Source: Planktothrix paucivesiculata PCC 9631 (GTDB taxonomy: Bacteria; Cyanobacteriota; Cyanobacteriia; Cyanobacteriales; Microcoleaceae). Taken from it: a stretch of DNA of 54,544 nt. The DNA lies in NCBI RefSeq assembly GCF_900009265.2, contig NZ_LR735014.1:84420-138963 (forward strand), read 5' to 3'. Position 1 is the stretch's first letter; the number at the start of each line of letters is the position of its first letter. Shown here piece by piece: positions 35,401 through 42,848 of this stretch. The position numbers were made by a program, and so were the translations under genes. The notes under the pieces were generated by a model. That model was not told the DNA's origin. It saw only the letters and a list, made by a program, of their open reading frames with translations, and did not search any database.

Positions 35401-36143
35401 ATAAAAACTTTGAAACAACTGCCCTCTCCGGGGACACTGGTGACATCAATACTGCCCCCGTGTAACTGGATTAATTCCTTAACCAAGGATAAACCCATTC
35501 CCGATGAGCCTTCGTAGTTTCTCCCCCGCACTTCCCGAGCGCGATAAAACCGTTCAAATAGACGGGGGATTTCTTTGGCTCGAATCCCAATTCCGGTATC
35601 CTGTACTTGCAATTCAACACCCTGGCTAACCGAGCGCAGGGAGAAGATAATTTGACCTTTAAACGTAAATTTAAAGGCATTAGACAAAAGATTCATCACT
35701 ATTTTTTCCCACATTTCCCGGACAACATAAATCGGTTCGGGTAGGGGGGGACAGTCTATAATCAACTGTATTCCCGCCCGTTCGATGGTGGAGCTAAACA
35801 TACTCGCCAATTCCAATGTCAAGGTAGCTAAATCCGTCCGTTCATAAACTGCTTGAATCCGTTCGGCTTCAATACTAGAAAAATCTAGGAGAGTATTAAC
35901 CAATTTGAGTAATCGTAAACTATTACGTTTGGCGACTTTTAACTGTTCTCGTTCACAGAGCTTCAGACCGTCCGCACTCAAAAGAATTTCTTCAACTGAA
36001 CCCAGAATTAAGGTCAATGGCGTGCGAAATTCACGACTAATATTACTTAAAAACGCCGTTTTTGCTTGGTTGAGTTCCGCTAGGACTTCTGACCTTTGCT
36101 TTTCGGCTTCGTAGGTTTGAGCATTCGAGAGGTTAGTGTTCAC
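32493..36143 (-). CDS. hybrid histidine kinase with two kinase modules, two receivers and PAS domains
   Basis: 1216-residue hybrid kinase. Order: HisKA/HATPase 1 (about 20-255), receiver 1 (about 310-430, Asp in LLITDVIMPELNG), PAS domains (about 445-825), HisKA 2 with intact His (DEFLTVLSHELRSPLNPILG, near 850), HATPase 2 (about 900-1070), and a C-terminal receiver (about 1085-1205). The first module has Arg in place of the phospho-accepting His (residue 37; SNISREFRTPL instead of SHEFRTPL), although its ATP-binding motifs VMNLLSNAFKFT and VQDTGIGI remain. The start is GTG 36143. The opening NAQTYEAEKQR is what usually follows a GAF domain, so an N-terminal sensor may have been lost. Confidence 0.9.
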   Translation of the reverse strand: MNTNLSNAQTYEAEKQRSEVLAELNQAKTAFLSNISREFRTPLTLILGSVEEILLSADGLKLCEREQLKVAKRNSLRLLKLVNTLLDFSSIEAERIQAVYERTDLATLTLELASMFSSTIERAGIQLIIDCPPLPEPIYVVREMWEKIVMNLLSNAFKFTFKGQIIFSLRSVSQGVELQVQDTGIGIRAKEIPRLFERFYRAREVRGRNYEGSSGMGLSLVKELIQLHGGSIDVTSVPGEGSCFKVFIPSGYSHLPAEQVDLNPQNPLVITPVTSSKMTATYLDEVKSWSAETDGGVEVQQMPPPPSALPQILVVDDNADLCNYVQRLLSQKYQVKALNTGLAALDWIREHKPDLLITDVIMPELNGLELLQILRHDPSTEQIPIILLSARAGENALIEGLEAKADDYLIKPFSARELLARVRSILEMTQLRQEATIREQELINTKAQVIDILENITDGFLSLDHQWQLTYVNGASERLFGKTREQLLGRNFWKTYAHLLGLNCQEKLSQVIQTQVADHFETCLVEDNLWYEVHVYPYEKGLAIYWRDITTRKQAEVTLLKSEERLRVALKSAPITLFNQDQTLRYTWVHNPTLKRSDQEIIGYTDFELFPEEEATRLTQLKRRVLETGIGTREEVLLFNDGQQYCFDLTIEPLHNPDQDIIGITCAAVDISEYKRIELALRQSETQARARAEELKTFMETVPAAVWIAHDPQCQQMTANRAAHELVQLTPGAVVTATPEDGSYPFEFKIQHQGQDIPLEDLPMQQAGRTGENIESEFEFVFENGEVRFIYGRAVPLRDEAGEVRGVIGAFLDVSDRKRVEQEREQLLIREQAAREQAEMTNRIKDEFLTVLSHELRSPLNPILGWTKLLQTRKFDSQATARALETIERNAKLQTQLIEDLLDISRILRGKMVLHNQLVDLITTIRSALETFKLAAEAKGIQVRFEIAQNSGFSPLPIYVLGDAARLQQIIWNLLSNGIKFTPPGGLVEICLGCEADHARIQIKDTGIGINQQFLPYVFDYFRQQDGTNTRKFGGLGLGLAIVRHLTELHGGTVSADSLGKDLGATFTVQLPLIKSELQPPSAPNPATEPVDLKGLRVLVIDDQAEILNLVESSLTQAGAEVKVASSPTEALLIGEFSPDVLVSDLGMADMEAYLCRNGVRNRSSIPVIGLTANTAKTNGSLIRDTGFLHAGKPMVADELRAWVATLTHRIRNSVI

Positions 36144-36513
36144 AGGTTCGGCCCCATTTTGCTCGGTGATTCAGAAAAATCTTGGCTAAAAAAATCTTGA
36201 ATGATTTGATGTCATCATTGCCTAATCCAATTTTATCCTAATGTGCAAGGTTCAGTTTGGTTATTTGACCCCCGATTAAGACTGTGGAAAGACACACCCA
36301 ATTTTAAAGCCAGTTGGACTAGGAATCAATTCAAGCAAGAGGGAGTTTAATCCGTTAATTCTGCTACCGTTTGTTGATCTTTAACATTGATAAAGCCATG
36401 TAAAAATTATCAGTTATTAGATGCAATTTATCAGATATTATGTTAGACTTAGCATCTACCTAAAGATAGACTTGTTTTTTAAATCTCAACTTTAGAAAGA
36501 TCAAAAACTCATA
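36144..36513. other. gene-free stretch upstream of the hybrid kinase
   Basis: About 370 bp, AT-rich, without an open frame of note. The kinase frame extends 12 codons upstream of the GTG to a TGA, so a longer N-terminus is not hidden here in frame. I see no repeat or RNA gene. It should contain the promoter of the kinase and GAF genes. Confidence 0.5.
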
Positions 36514-36559
36514 AAAAATGCAGTAGAGATAATCGATTATCTGTCTCTACTGCATTTTT
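36514..36559. terminator. strong terminator-like hairpin with A and T tails
   Basis: Sixteen-bp perfect arms, aaaaatgcagtagaga (36514-36529) and tctctactgcattttt (36544-36559), around a 14-base loop. It lies 50 bp after the YkvA gene stop on the minus strand, with a T-run on both strands, so it can work in both directions. Confidence 0.8.
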
Positions 36560-36608
36560 GATTTATATTAGAATTAGGAAATAGTCTCAGAAGCGATTGC
36601 CATTCTAT

Positions 36609-36914
36609 CTAGCTCGCGGAAACATCCACAACGGTTGGATCAGTACCCATAGAATCAACTTGATTAACTTCTGTTGCCTTCTGGGTTTGTTTGCGACGGT
36701 TTAACCCTTCAATTAGTAATTGAGATACCTCGGTTACTAAAATTGTAGCAATAATCCCATCATCTAACCATCCGATAATCGGCAAAAAGTCCGGGGCAAT
36801 ATCTAGGGGACTCACTAAGTAAATTAAACTTCCTAAAATTACAACCCAGCGATATTTTGTATTCCGCAGCGTTACACGATACCAATTATAAAAAGATTGA
36901 ATCAGATTTTTCAT
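36609..36914 (-). CDS. YkvA family (DUF1232) membrane protein
   Basis: 101-residue protein with the DUF1232 core: helices WVVILGSLIYLVSPLDIAPDF and PIIGWLDDGIIATILVTEV, containing the typical SPLDIxPDxxPxxGxxDD motif. Function unknown. ATG 36914 (MKNLIQSFYNW) is chosen because GGA precedes it and the family starts there; an earlier ATG at 36962 adds unrelated residues. It follows the SAM hydroxide adenosyltransferase gene in the same direction. Confidence 0.85.
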   Translation of the reverse strand: MKNLIQSFYNWYRVTLRNTKYRWVVILGSLIYLVSPLDIAPDFLPIIGWLDDGIIATILVTEVSQLLIEGLNRRKQTQKATEVNQVDSMGTDPTVVDVSAS

Positions 36915-37016
36915 TTCACGGTTTCCATATTGTCTACTTGTATCCAATATGCCAAATCTCACGGCGATCGATAAGTGTAGAAAACCCTGTAGGGTTGTAG
37001 GGATGTTTCACCCCTG

Positions 37017-37970
37017 CTAGTTCCGTAATCCTCTGGTGTCCCCTAGTATAGCTTGTATCTTTGTCCCCCAATCCACTTTTAATTTTTTTTGAGCATTTCC
37101 CCCATTCAATGCGATTTCCACCCACCCATGGGAGCCCACCAAGGCGACCAAGTGACCCCCGGGGACATCGCCATAGGTTTGACCCGCACCAATCAGGTAA
37201 GATGAACCTGAAAGCATTTGCAAGGGAGAATTAAAGATTTGTTTGAATTTCTTTTGCTGCTTTTTACTCAATTTTTTGCTTTTCTGCTTTTGGCTTTTTT
37301 TGTTTTTTTCTTGACGAATTTCCACATACCAATTTTTATCCCCTACCGCTTCCCCTGGAATATTTGTGACTAAATTGCCAAAATGATCAATATATTGAAT
37401 ACATCCTTGGATTTTTGAACCATTGACTTGATAGGGCGGTAAAGATAACCTAACTAAAGTTTTGGGATCAATTATAGTTCCCACTTTTTCTAAGGGAACA
37501 CCCGAGGCTAAATGGGCACCAACTGAGGCAAAAATATCTCGACCATGAAAGGTTGTACTAGGTTTGGTAGTGCGCCAATATTCAGGATAATTTAATTCAA
37601 CTGCAATTACGTTGTTACGATTTATCACCTCCACTTCACAAGTCAAAAAAGGTTCTAATATTCCTGTTAATAATCCATTATCCGGCCCGACTAAATAACT
37701 ATTATTTAATTGAATTGCGATCGCTCGTCTTTGGGTTCCCACTGCCGGATCAACTACCGCAATATGAACGGTTTTTTCGGCAAAATAGGGATAAGCATTC
37801 AGCAAATTAAATCGCCCCGCCGCAATATTTTGGCGTGGGATTTCATGGGTTAAATCAATAATATTAATTTGGGGATTAATTTGATGAATTACCCCTTTCA
37901 TTACACCAACATAACTATCCTTTAATCCAAAATCTGTCAAAAGTGTTATGATTTTATGATCTTGTGTCAT
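37017..37970 (-). CDS. SAM hydroxide adenosyltransferase (DUF62, chlorinase/fluorinase family)
   Basis: 317-residue protein of the SAM-dependent halogenase/hydroxide adenosyltransferase family, most members of which split SAM with water to adenosine and methionine. Marks: LLTDFGLKDSYVGVMKG, DLTHEIPRQNI, AVVDPAVGTQRRAIA, VGPDNGLLTG, TFHGRDIFA and QYIDHFGNLVTNI. Around residues 223-243 it has an unusual insert of nearly pure Lys, Gln and Ser (KNKKSQKQKSKKLSKKQQKK). ATG 37970 (MTQDHK) is chosen over a TTG two codons upstream. It is divergent from the DUF3598 gene, 30 bp away. Confidence 0.9.
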   Translation of the reverse strand: MTQDHKIITLLTDFGLKDSYVGVMKGVIHQINPQINIIDLTHEIPRQNIAAGRFNLLNAYPYFAEKTVHIAVVDPAVGTQRRAIAIQLNNSYLVGPDNGLLTGILEPFLTCEVEVINRNNVIAVELNYPEYWRTTKPSTTFHGRDIFASVGAHLASGVPLEKVGTIIDPKTLVRLSLPPYQVNGSKIQGCIQYIDHFGNLVTNIPGEAVGDKNWYVEIRQEKNKKSQKQKSKKLSKKQQKKFKQIFNSPLQMLSGSSYLIGAGQTYGDVPGGHLVALVGSHGWVEIALNGGNAQKKLKVDWGTKIQAILGDTRGLRN

Positions 37971-38000
37971 GATCAATCTTATTAATTAATTGAAATTAAA

Positions 38001-38831
38001 ATGAACAGTCAATGGCAAAACTTTCTCAAAAATTTGGGAGAATGGCAAGGATCTTTTACTCAACTATCACCCCAAGGAGAAATAATCAACGATATTTCTA
38101 GTCATCTCACCCTAGAAAGTTTGAATGACAATCAAAAAGTACAACTGACCCTAAAAAGATTTTATCCCAATTCCGACCCCGCAGTTCAAGAATTAGTCCG
38201 AGAATATCAAACTTTAGGACGAGATATTTTATTTTTTGAGAATGGGGCATTTTCCCAAGGCACAATTCAACTCTCCCCCGTTTCAAAATCCGGTGCAGAA
38301 TTCGGATTTATTCATGAAAACCGACGGTTACGTTTAGTCGAACTTTTTAACACCGATGGGGATTTAGAAAGTCTAACGTTAATTCGAGAAAAACGTCAAA
38401 ATACTGATGCTGTTGAATCTCCACCCCTAACCCTGGAAGCATTATTAGGAGAATGGCAAGGAGAAGCAATTACCCTTTATCCTGATTTACGTTCTCCCGA
38501 TCTTTACTCTACTAAAATGCGTTTATATTTAGAAAATGACTACCTGGTACAAAATTTAAGTTTTGGATCTCCTGAAATTAAACTATCTTCAAAAGCCAGA
38601 ATTGCCGGATCAATTCTTCACTTTTATCAGGGCAAACAACCTGTTAAAGTAATATTATTACCCGGCGGCGCATCGGTAACTATTCCCCAAAAAGTAGAAT
38701 TAAGAAAACCCCTATTTTTTGAAGCTGGTTGGTTAATTAAACCCAACCTCAGACAGCGTTTAATTCGTCAATATAATCAACAGGGAGAATGGGCAAGTTT
38801 AACCTGGGTTACGGAATATAAAAAAACCTAG
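38001..38831 (+). CDS. DUF3598 family protein
   Basis: 276-residue protein of the cyanobacterial DUF3598 family. Two similar lipocalin-like halves begin NFLKNLGEWQGSFTQLSPQG and LEALLGEWQGEAITLYPD. Both halves have the GEWxG start seen in calycin-fold proteins such as CpcT/CpeT-type relatives, so ligand binding is likely. No substrate is known. There is no signal peptide or membrane segment. It is convergent with rtcB across a hairpin. Confidence 0.85.
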   Translation: MNSQWQNFLKNLGEWQGSFTQLSPQGEIINDISSHLTLESLNDNQKVQLTLKRFYPNSDPAVQELVREYQTLGRDILFFENGAFSQGTIQLSPVSKSGAEFGFIHENRRLRLVELFNTDGDLESLTLIREKRQNTDAVESPPLTLEALLGEWQGEAITLYPDLRSPDLYSTKMRLYLENDYLVQNLSFGSPEIKLSSKARIAGSILHFYQGKQPVKVILLPGGASVTIPQKVELRKPLFFEAGWLIKPNLRQRLIRQYNQQGEWASLTWVTEYKKT

Positions 38832-38862
38832 GATGCTCGTTTCTAGTTAATCTAACATTACA

Positions 38863-38881
38863 GGGCGAGGAGAACTCGCCC
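38863..38881. terminator. hairpin between DUF3598 gene and rtcB
   Basis: Perfect 7-bp arms gggcgag (38863-38869) and ctcgccc (38875-38881), followed by ctacgaaattttt. It sits between two convergent genes and probably ends both transcripts. Confidence 0.6.
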
Positions 38882-38892
38882 CTACGAAATTT

Positions 38893-40074
38893 TTACCCTT
38901 TGACACATAGAATTTGTTTCAAAGTCGCCACAACTTCAACTAAATCAGATTGTTGTTTCATGACTTCATCAATGGATTTATAAGCGCCCGGAATTTCATC
39001 AATAATTCCTGTATCTTTCCGACATTCAACCCCTTGGGTTTGTTGAACTAAATCATCTAAAGTAAAGGTTTTTTTTGCTTTAGTTCGAGACATTAAGCGC
39101 CCCGCCCCATGCGAGCAGCTACAGTAACTCTCATGATTTCCCTTGCCTTTCACAATAAAAGATTTTGCCCCCATGGAACCCGGAATAATCCCATAATCTT
39201 GTTCTGCTGCGCGCACAGCACCTTTACGAGTTACATAAACTTCCTCGCCAAAATGTACTTCTTTTTCAGAATAATTATGATGACAATTAACCTCTAATAA
39301 GGCTTTAGTTGGTTTCCCTCCCGCCACGGCTGTTTCTACAATTCGTTTAAACCGTGCCATCATAATATCTCGATTAAATCGAGCGTAATGTTGCGCCCAT
39401 TGTAAATCATTCCAATAGGCTGCAAATTCAGGAGTTCCTGATACAAAATAGGCTAAATCAGGATCGGGAAGTTTAAGTTCTGCTAATTTTGCTAGGTTTT
39501 TTGCGGTGTCAATATGATTCTGGGCTAACATATTACCAATATGTCGAGAACCGGAATGCAACATTAACCAAACATTGTTTTCTTCATCTAAACAAAGTTC
39601 GATAAAATGATTCCCTCCGCCTAAAGATCCCATTTGTTTAATCGCTTTTGATTCTAAGTTTTGAACCTTAGAATGCAGGTCTTTAAACTCTTGCCATCCT
39701 TGCCAGTTGGTGACGGCTTTTTCAATATGTTTATTTTGATCAAATCCCACTGGAATTGCGGCTTCAATTTCCTGGCGAATTTTTTTGAGTTTCCCCTCCA
39801 CTTGTTCCGCAGTAAAAGGTAATTTGATCGCACACATTCCGCAACCAATATCAACCCCGACCGCCGCCGGAATAATGGCTTCTTTTGTCGCAATTACGGA
39901 ACCGACTAATGCCCCTTTTCCTAAATGAACATCGGGCATTAAAGCAACGTGCTTAAACACAAACGGCAAAGAAGCAACGTTTTTTGCCATTTGGGTTTCT
40001 GCTGAACCTAAATCATGATTCGCCCAAGATAGGACGGGTTTAGGGGTAGAAAGATTTAACGTTTCGTAAGGCAT
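38893..40074 (-). CDS. rtcB: RNA-splicing ligase RtcB
   Basis: 393-residue RtcB, which joins RNA 2',3'-cyclic phosphate and 5'-OH ends using GTP and Mn2+. Metal and nucleotide motifs are present: VALMPDVHLGKG, AVGVDIGCGMCA, MGSLGGGNHFIEL, MLHSGSRHIGN, NCHHNYSEK, and the nucleotidylated His region YCSCSHGAGRLMSR. The length is of the short bacterial type. No archease or rtcA gene is near. A BlaI/CopY-like palindrome lies 43 bp upstream, so it may be induced by stress. Confidence 0.94.
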   Translation of the reverse strand: MPYETLNLSTPKPVLSWANHDLGSAETQMAKNVASLPFVFKHVALMPDVHLGKGALVGSVIATKEAIIPAAVGVDIGCGMCAIKLPFTAEQVEGKLKKIRQEIEAAIPVGFDQNKHIEKAVTNWQGWQEFKDLHSKVQNLESKAIKQMGSLGGGNHFIELCLDEENNVWLMLHSGSRHIGNMLAQNHIDTAKNLAKLAELKLPDPDLAYFVSGTPEFAAYWNDLQWAQHYARFNRDIMMARFKRIVETAVAGGKPTKALLEVNCHHNYSEKEVHFGEEVYVTRKGAVRAAEQDYGIIPGSMGAKSFIVKGKGNHESYCSCSHGAGRLMSRTKAKKTFTLDDLVQQTQGVECRKDTGIIDEIPGAYKSIDEVMKQQSDLVEVVATLKQILCVKG

Positions 40075-40116
40075 AGAAATTTTATGGGGTATCTTAATTT
40101 CAATTAATATCCAGTT

Positions 40117-40134
40117 ATACTACATTTGTAGTAT
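40117..40134. promoter_or_regulatory. BlaI/MecI/CopY-type operator upstream of rtcB
   Basis: The sequence atactaca-tt-tgtagtat is an 8-2-8 palindrome whose centre is TACAttTGTA. That core matches the TACAnnTGTA pattern bound by BlaI/MecI/CopY repressors. It lies 43 bp upstream of the rtcB start and 168 bp before the secreted-protein gene on the other strand. No regulator of this family is in the window. Confidence 0.6.
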
Positions 40135-40230
40135 TGTGTCAAGAGTTACGCGAATTTATTCCCGGGTTGACTTAATTTGCTCATCTGCCATCCCTGCTGT
40201 TTTATTGAAGATCCGAACCCAAAATCGGGT

Positions 40231-40236
40231 TATAAT
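40231..40236 (+). promoter_or_regulatory. -10 element before the secreted-protein gene
   Basis: TATAAT at 40231-40236, 66 bp before ATG 40302. The nearest -35-like hexamer (TTGAAG, 40205) is 20 bp away, longer than usual, so only the -10 is proposed. Confidence 0.35.
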
Positions 40237-40301
40237 ACCGTCGGGATAAATCCTGTCAATAACAGGTATGGTTAATTTACTCAATAAAAACAACAGTTAA
40301 A

Positions 40302-40937
40302 ATGGACACCAACAAAAATATTAAGAACGGTGCAACACTTTTCTTAACGGGATTAGCAACGGTGGGTTTAGTTTTAGGAGAAGCGGTATTTTCCTCAGCC
40401 AGCGCTGCTCAACAGTTATTTTGTAATGGACGGATGAACAATGGTTGGACTTATTCGGCCCAGTTTCTTAATGGTCGTTTCACAGAAATCCGTTGGGAGC
40501 GCCCAGGACAGCCCCCCCTCGTCTCCAACTTGACTTTTCAATCCACCAATGAGGCCAGACAACCTGTTTATACAGGGTCAATCATGGCAGCCACAATGGT
40601 AACTTTAGTTGATTTGTCCCGGGGTAATGTGCGCTCGGGTTCACAAATATTGGTTACGGCGGAAGAATGGGGCACTAGCACCGGAAATTGTGGTATCTCG
40701 TCGGATAACTCGATGGGAAACTCCTCTGACTGGTTTACCACTGCACGGAAAAATCTAGTCGGTTCTAATGCAAATCAAGCCAGACGTTGGCTCAAAAGAA
40801 ACAATTTTTTCTTTAATCAAACCTTAGAACAAACTAATCGGCGCATCGTTGAACGTTGGAATCGCAATAACCCCAACGGAGCCATTGATGTGATTTTTGT
40901 TAATAACACGGTGTCTGATGTGGTCATGGCTCGTTAA
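40302..40937 (+). CDS. secreted hypothetical protein
   Basis: 211-residue protein with a signal peptide: basic start MDTNKNIKNG, hydrophobic core LFLTGLATVGLVLGEAVF, likely cleavage after SASAA. The mature part is rich in Asn, Trp and Arg, has three Cys and no domain that I recognise. The C-terminal part (NQARRWLKRNNFFFNQTLEQ) is probably helical. It is convergent with the ABC permease gene only 15 bp away. Confidence 0.75.
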   Translation: MDTNKNIKNGATLFLTGLATVGLVLGEAVFSSASAAQQLFCNGRMNNGWTYSAQFLNGRFTEIRWERPGQPPLVSNLTFQSTNEARQPVYTGSIMAATMVTLVDLSRGNVRSGSQILVTAEEWGTSTGNCGISSDNSMGNSSDWFTTARKNLVGSNANQARRWLKRNNFFFNQTLEQTNRRIVERWNRNNPNGAIDVIFVNNTVSDVVMAR

Positions 40938-40952
40938 CACTATTCCAGGCTT

Positions 40953-41768
40953 TTAATTCTTAATTCCGGTGGTGGCAATTCCGCGAATAAATTGTTTTTG
41001 TCCGATCAAAAATAATACAATCACCGGAATCGAAGAAATGACCACCGCCGCCATTAATAATTGCCAACTATTGGTATATTGTTCTTGAAATTCTGCGAGG
41101 ACTAACTGCACGGTTTTTAATTGGGGTTTAGTGGTAAAAATCAGGGGTTTAAATAAATCATTCCATTCCCCAATAAAGGTAAATAAAAATAACGTTACCA
41201 GGGCGGGTTGAGCCAGGGGTAACATAATTTGCCATAAAATCTGCCATCGGTTAGCCCCATCCAAGGCGGCGGATTCTTCTAATTCCACCGGAATTGTTAG
41301 GAAATATTGACGCAGGAGAAAGATCCCAAAACCATTAACCGCCGTGGGTAAAATTAAAGCCCAATAGGTATTAAGTAAGTGTCCCCATTTCAAAACTAAA
41401 AATACTGGAATCACCAATAACTGAAACGGAATCACCAGAGTTGCTAAAACAATCAATAATAGGGTTTGTCGTCCCCGAAACTTTAACCGGGCTAAGGCAT
41501 ATCCAGCTAAAGCCGAGGTAACCACCTGAAATGCGGTTACTCCCAAAGCCACTAGGGTGGAGTTGGCAAACGCCAGGAGAAACCGACCTCGACGCCAAGC
41601 TTCTTGATAATTGGCGAGGGTAAACTGAGTCTCGCCAACGCTGTTGGGGGTGGAAAAGGACGTGACTAAGACCACGAATAAGGGCAATAAGACAATTCCA
41701 GCACCGAGCAACAATAGACCCCAACTACATCCGACTAATATTTTTTCCCTGGGAATGGCTTTTCTCAT
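40953..41768 (-). CDS. carbohydrate ABC transporter permease (MalG type)
   Basis: 271-residue inner-membrane permease with six membrane segments and the EAA loop ELEESAALDGANRWQILWQIMLPLAQPALV, by which it contacts the ATPase. This is the MalG/CUT1 half that normally pairs with a MalF-type permease, a binding protein and a MalK ATPase. None of these is in the window, as is common in cyanobacteria where the parts are scattered. The substrate cannot be told; sugars or glucosylglycerol are possibilities. Confidence 0.9.
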   Translation of the reverse strand: MRKAIPREKILVGCSWGLLLLGAGIVLLPLFVVLVTSFSTPNSVGETQFTLANYQEAWRRGRFLLAFANSTLVALGVTAFQVVTSALAGYALARLKFRGRQTLLLIVLATLVIPFQLLVIPVFLVLKWGHLLNTYWALILPTAVNGFGIFLLRQYFLTIPVELEESAALDGANRWQILWQIMLPLAQPALVTLFLFTFIGEWNDLFKPLIFTTKPQLKTVQLVLAEFQEQYTNSWQLLMAAVVISSIPVIVLFLIGQKQFIRGIATTGIKN

Positions 41769-41977
41769 AAGTAAGTAACGGGTTGCTATCCTATTTTGGT
41801 TAAGGAAAAGTTATGATACCCTCTCCGGTCTTCCCTGAAGGCGGATTTAATCGGATGTCCAAGTACATCCCAAGCTGAAAAGACGTGGGTTTTGTGCGAG
41901 AATCGCTATAAGCTTAATTAATTAAGTTGTTTGGTAAAAACATCAACTCTCCGACCCTATCTTAAGGTGATCCCAAA

Positions 41978-41993
41978 GGGAGGGGGAGGGGGG
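41978..41993 (+). other. G-rich run upstream of ado
   Basis: gggagggggagggggg, 48 bp before the ado start, in otherwise AT-rich DNA. It could affect transcription or mRNA folding. The remaining 270-bp gap between the permease gene and ado shows a short ggatgt/acatcc hairpin (about 41858) and no gene. Confidence 0.4.
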
Positions 41994-42041
41994 TGTAAAC
42001 TAGCAATAATAACTCATTTGTGATCGGGAGATTGTAAATCT

Positions 42042-42734
42042 ATGCCACAGCTTGAAGCCATTGCGATTGACTTCCAATCTGAAACCTATAAAGATGCCTA
42101 TAGCCGAATTAACGCCATTGTGATTGAAGGAGAACAGGAAGCCTACGACAATTACATCAAGCTGGGTGAAATGTTACCGGAGCAGAAGGAGAATTTAGCG
42201 GGTTTAGCTAAAATGGAAATGCGCCATAAAAAAGGGTTTCAGTCCTGTGGTCGGAATTTAACCGTCACACCGGATATGGAATTTGGCCGGGAGTTCTTTG
42301 CTTCCTTACACCAAAATTTTCAGGATGCGGCCACCCAAGGTAAAGTTGTCACCTGCTTGTTGATTCAATCTTTAATTATTGAATGTTTTGCGATCGCCGC
42401 TTACAACATTTACATCCCCGTAGCCGATGATTTTGCCCGCAAAATTACCGAAGGGGTGGTTAAAGACGAGTATCTACACCTCAATTTTGGCGAAGAATGG
42501 CTCAAAGCCAACTTTGAAACCTCCAAAGCAGAACTCGAAGACGCTAACCGCCAAAACCTGCCGATTATTTGGAGAATGCTCAACCAAGTTACCGATGATG
42601 CCCGTGTTCTAGGAATGGAAAAGGAAGCATTAGTCGAGGATTTTATGATTGCTTATGGGGAAGCTCTAAGCAATATCGGGTTTTCGACCCGCGATATTAT
42701 GCGAATGTCCGCCTACGGTCTCACCGCCGCCTAA
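42042..42734 (+). CDS. ado: aldehyde-deformylating oxygenase
   Basis: 230-residue ferritin-like di-iron enzyme that converts fatty aldehydes to alkanes or alkenes, the last step of cyanobacterial hydrocarbon synthesis. Metal ligands are visible: Glu in [13 protein letters not shown], ExxH in [10 protein letters not shown], Glu in [13 protein letters not shown] and ExxH in [14 protein letters not shown]. Length and sequence are typical. It is followed 114 bp on by aar, its partner enzyme. GGGAG eleven bases before the ATG serves as the ribosome-binding site. Confidence 0.96.
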   Translation: MPQLEAIAIDFQSETYKDAYSRINAIVIEGEQEAYDNYIKLGEMLPEQKENLAGLAKMEMRHKKGFQSCGRNLTVTPDMEFGREFFASLHQNFQDAATQGKVVTCLLIQSLIIECFAIAAYNIYIPVADDFARKITEGVVKDEYLHLNFGEEWLKANFETSKAELEDANRQNLPIIWRMLNQVTDDARVLGMEKEALVEDFMIAYGEALSNIGFSTRDIMRMSAYGLTAA

Positions 42735-42760
42735 AATACCCTTGGGATTTTAGATTACCC

Positions 42761-42789
42761 GTAGAGACGTTGCACGGCAACGTCTGTAC
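42761..42789. repeat. palindromic repeat GTAGAGACGTTGC between ado and aar
   Basis: gtagagacgttgc (42761-42773) and gcaacgtctgtac (42777-42789) pair with one mismatch around a 3-base loop. Same family as 13747 and 28586. In this position it may attenuate read-through from ado into aar. Confidence 0.75.
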
Positions 42790-42848
42790 CCAGACTGCGG
42801 CCTTGGACGTTAAACTCTAAAATCCATCTTAAAATCTATAGTTGAATC

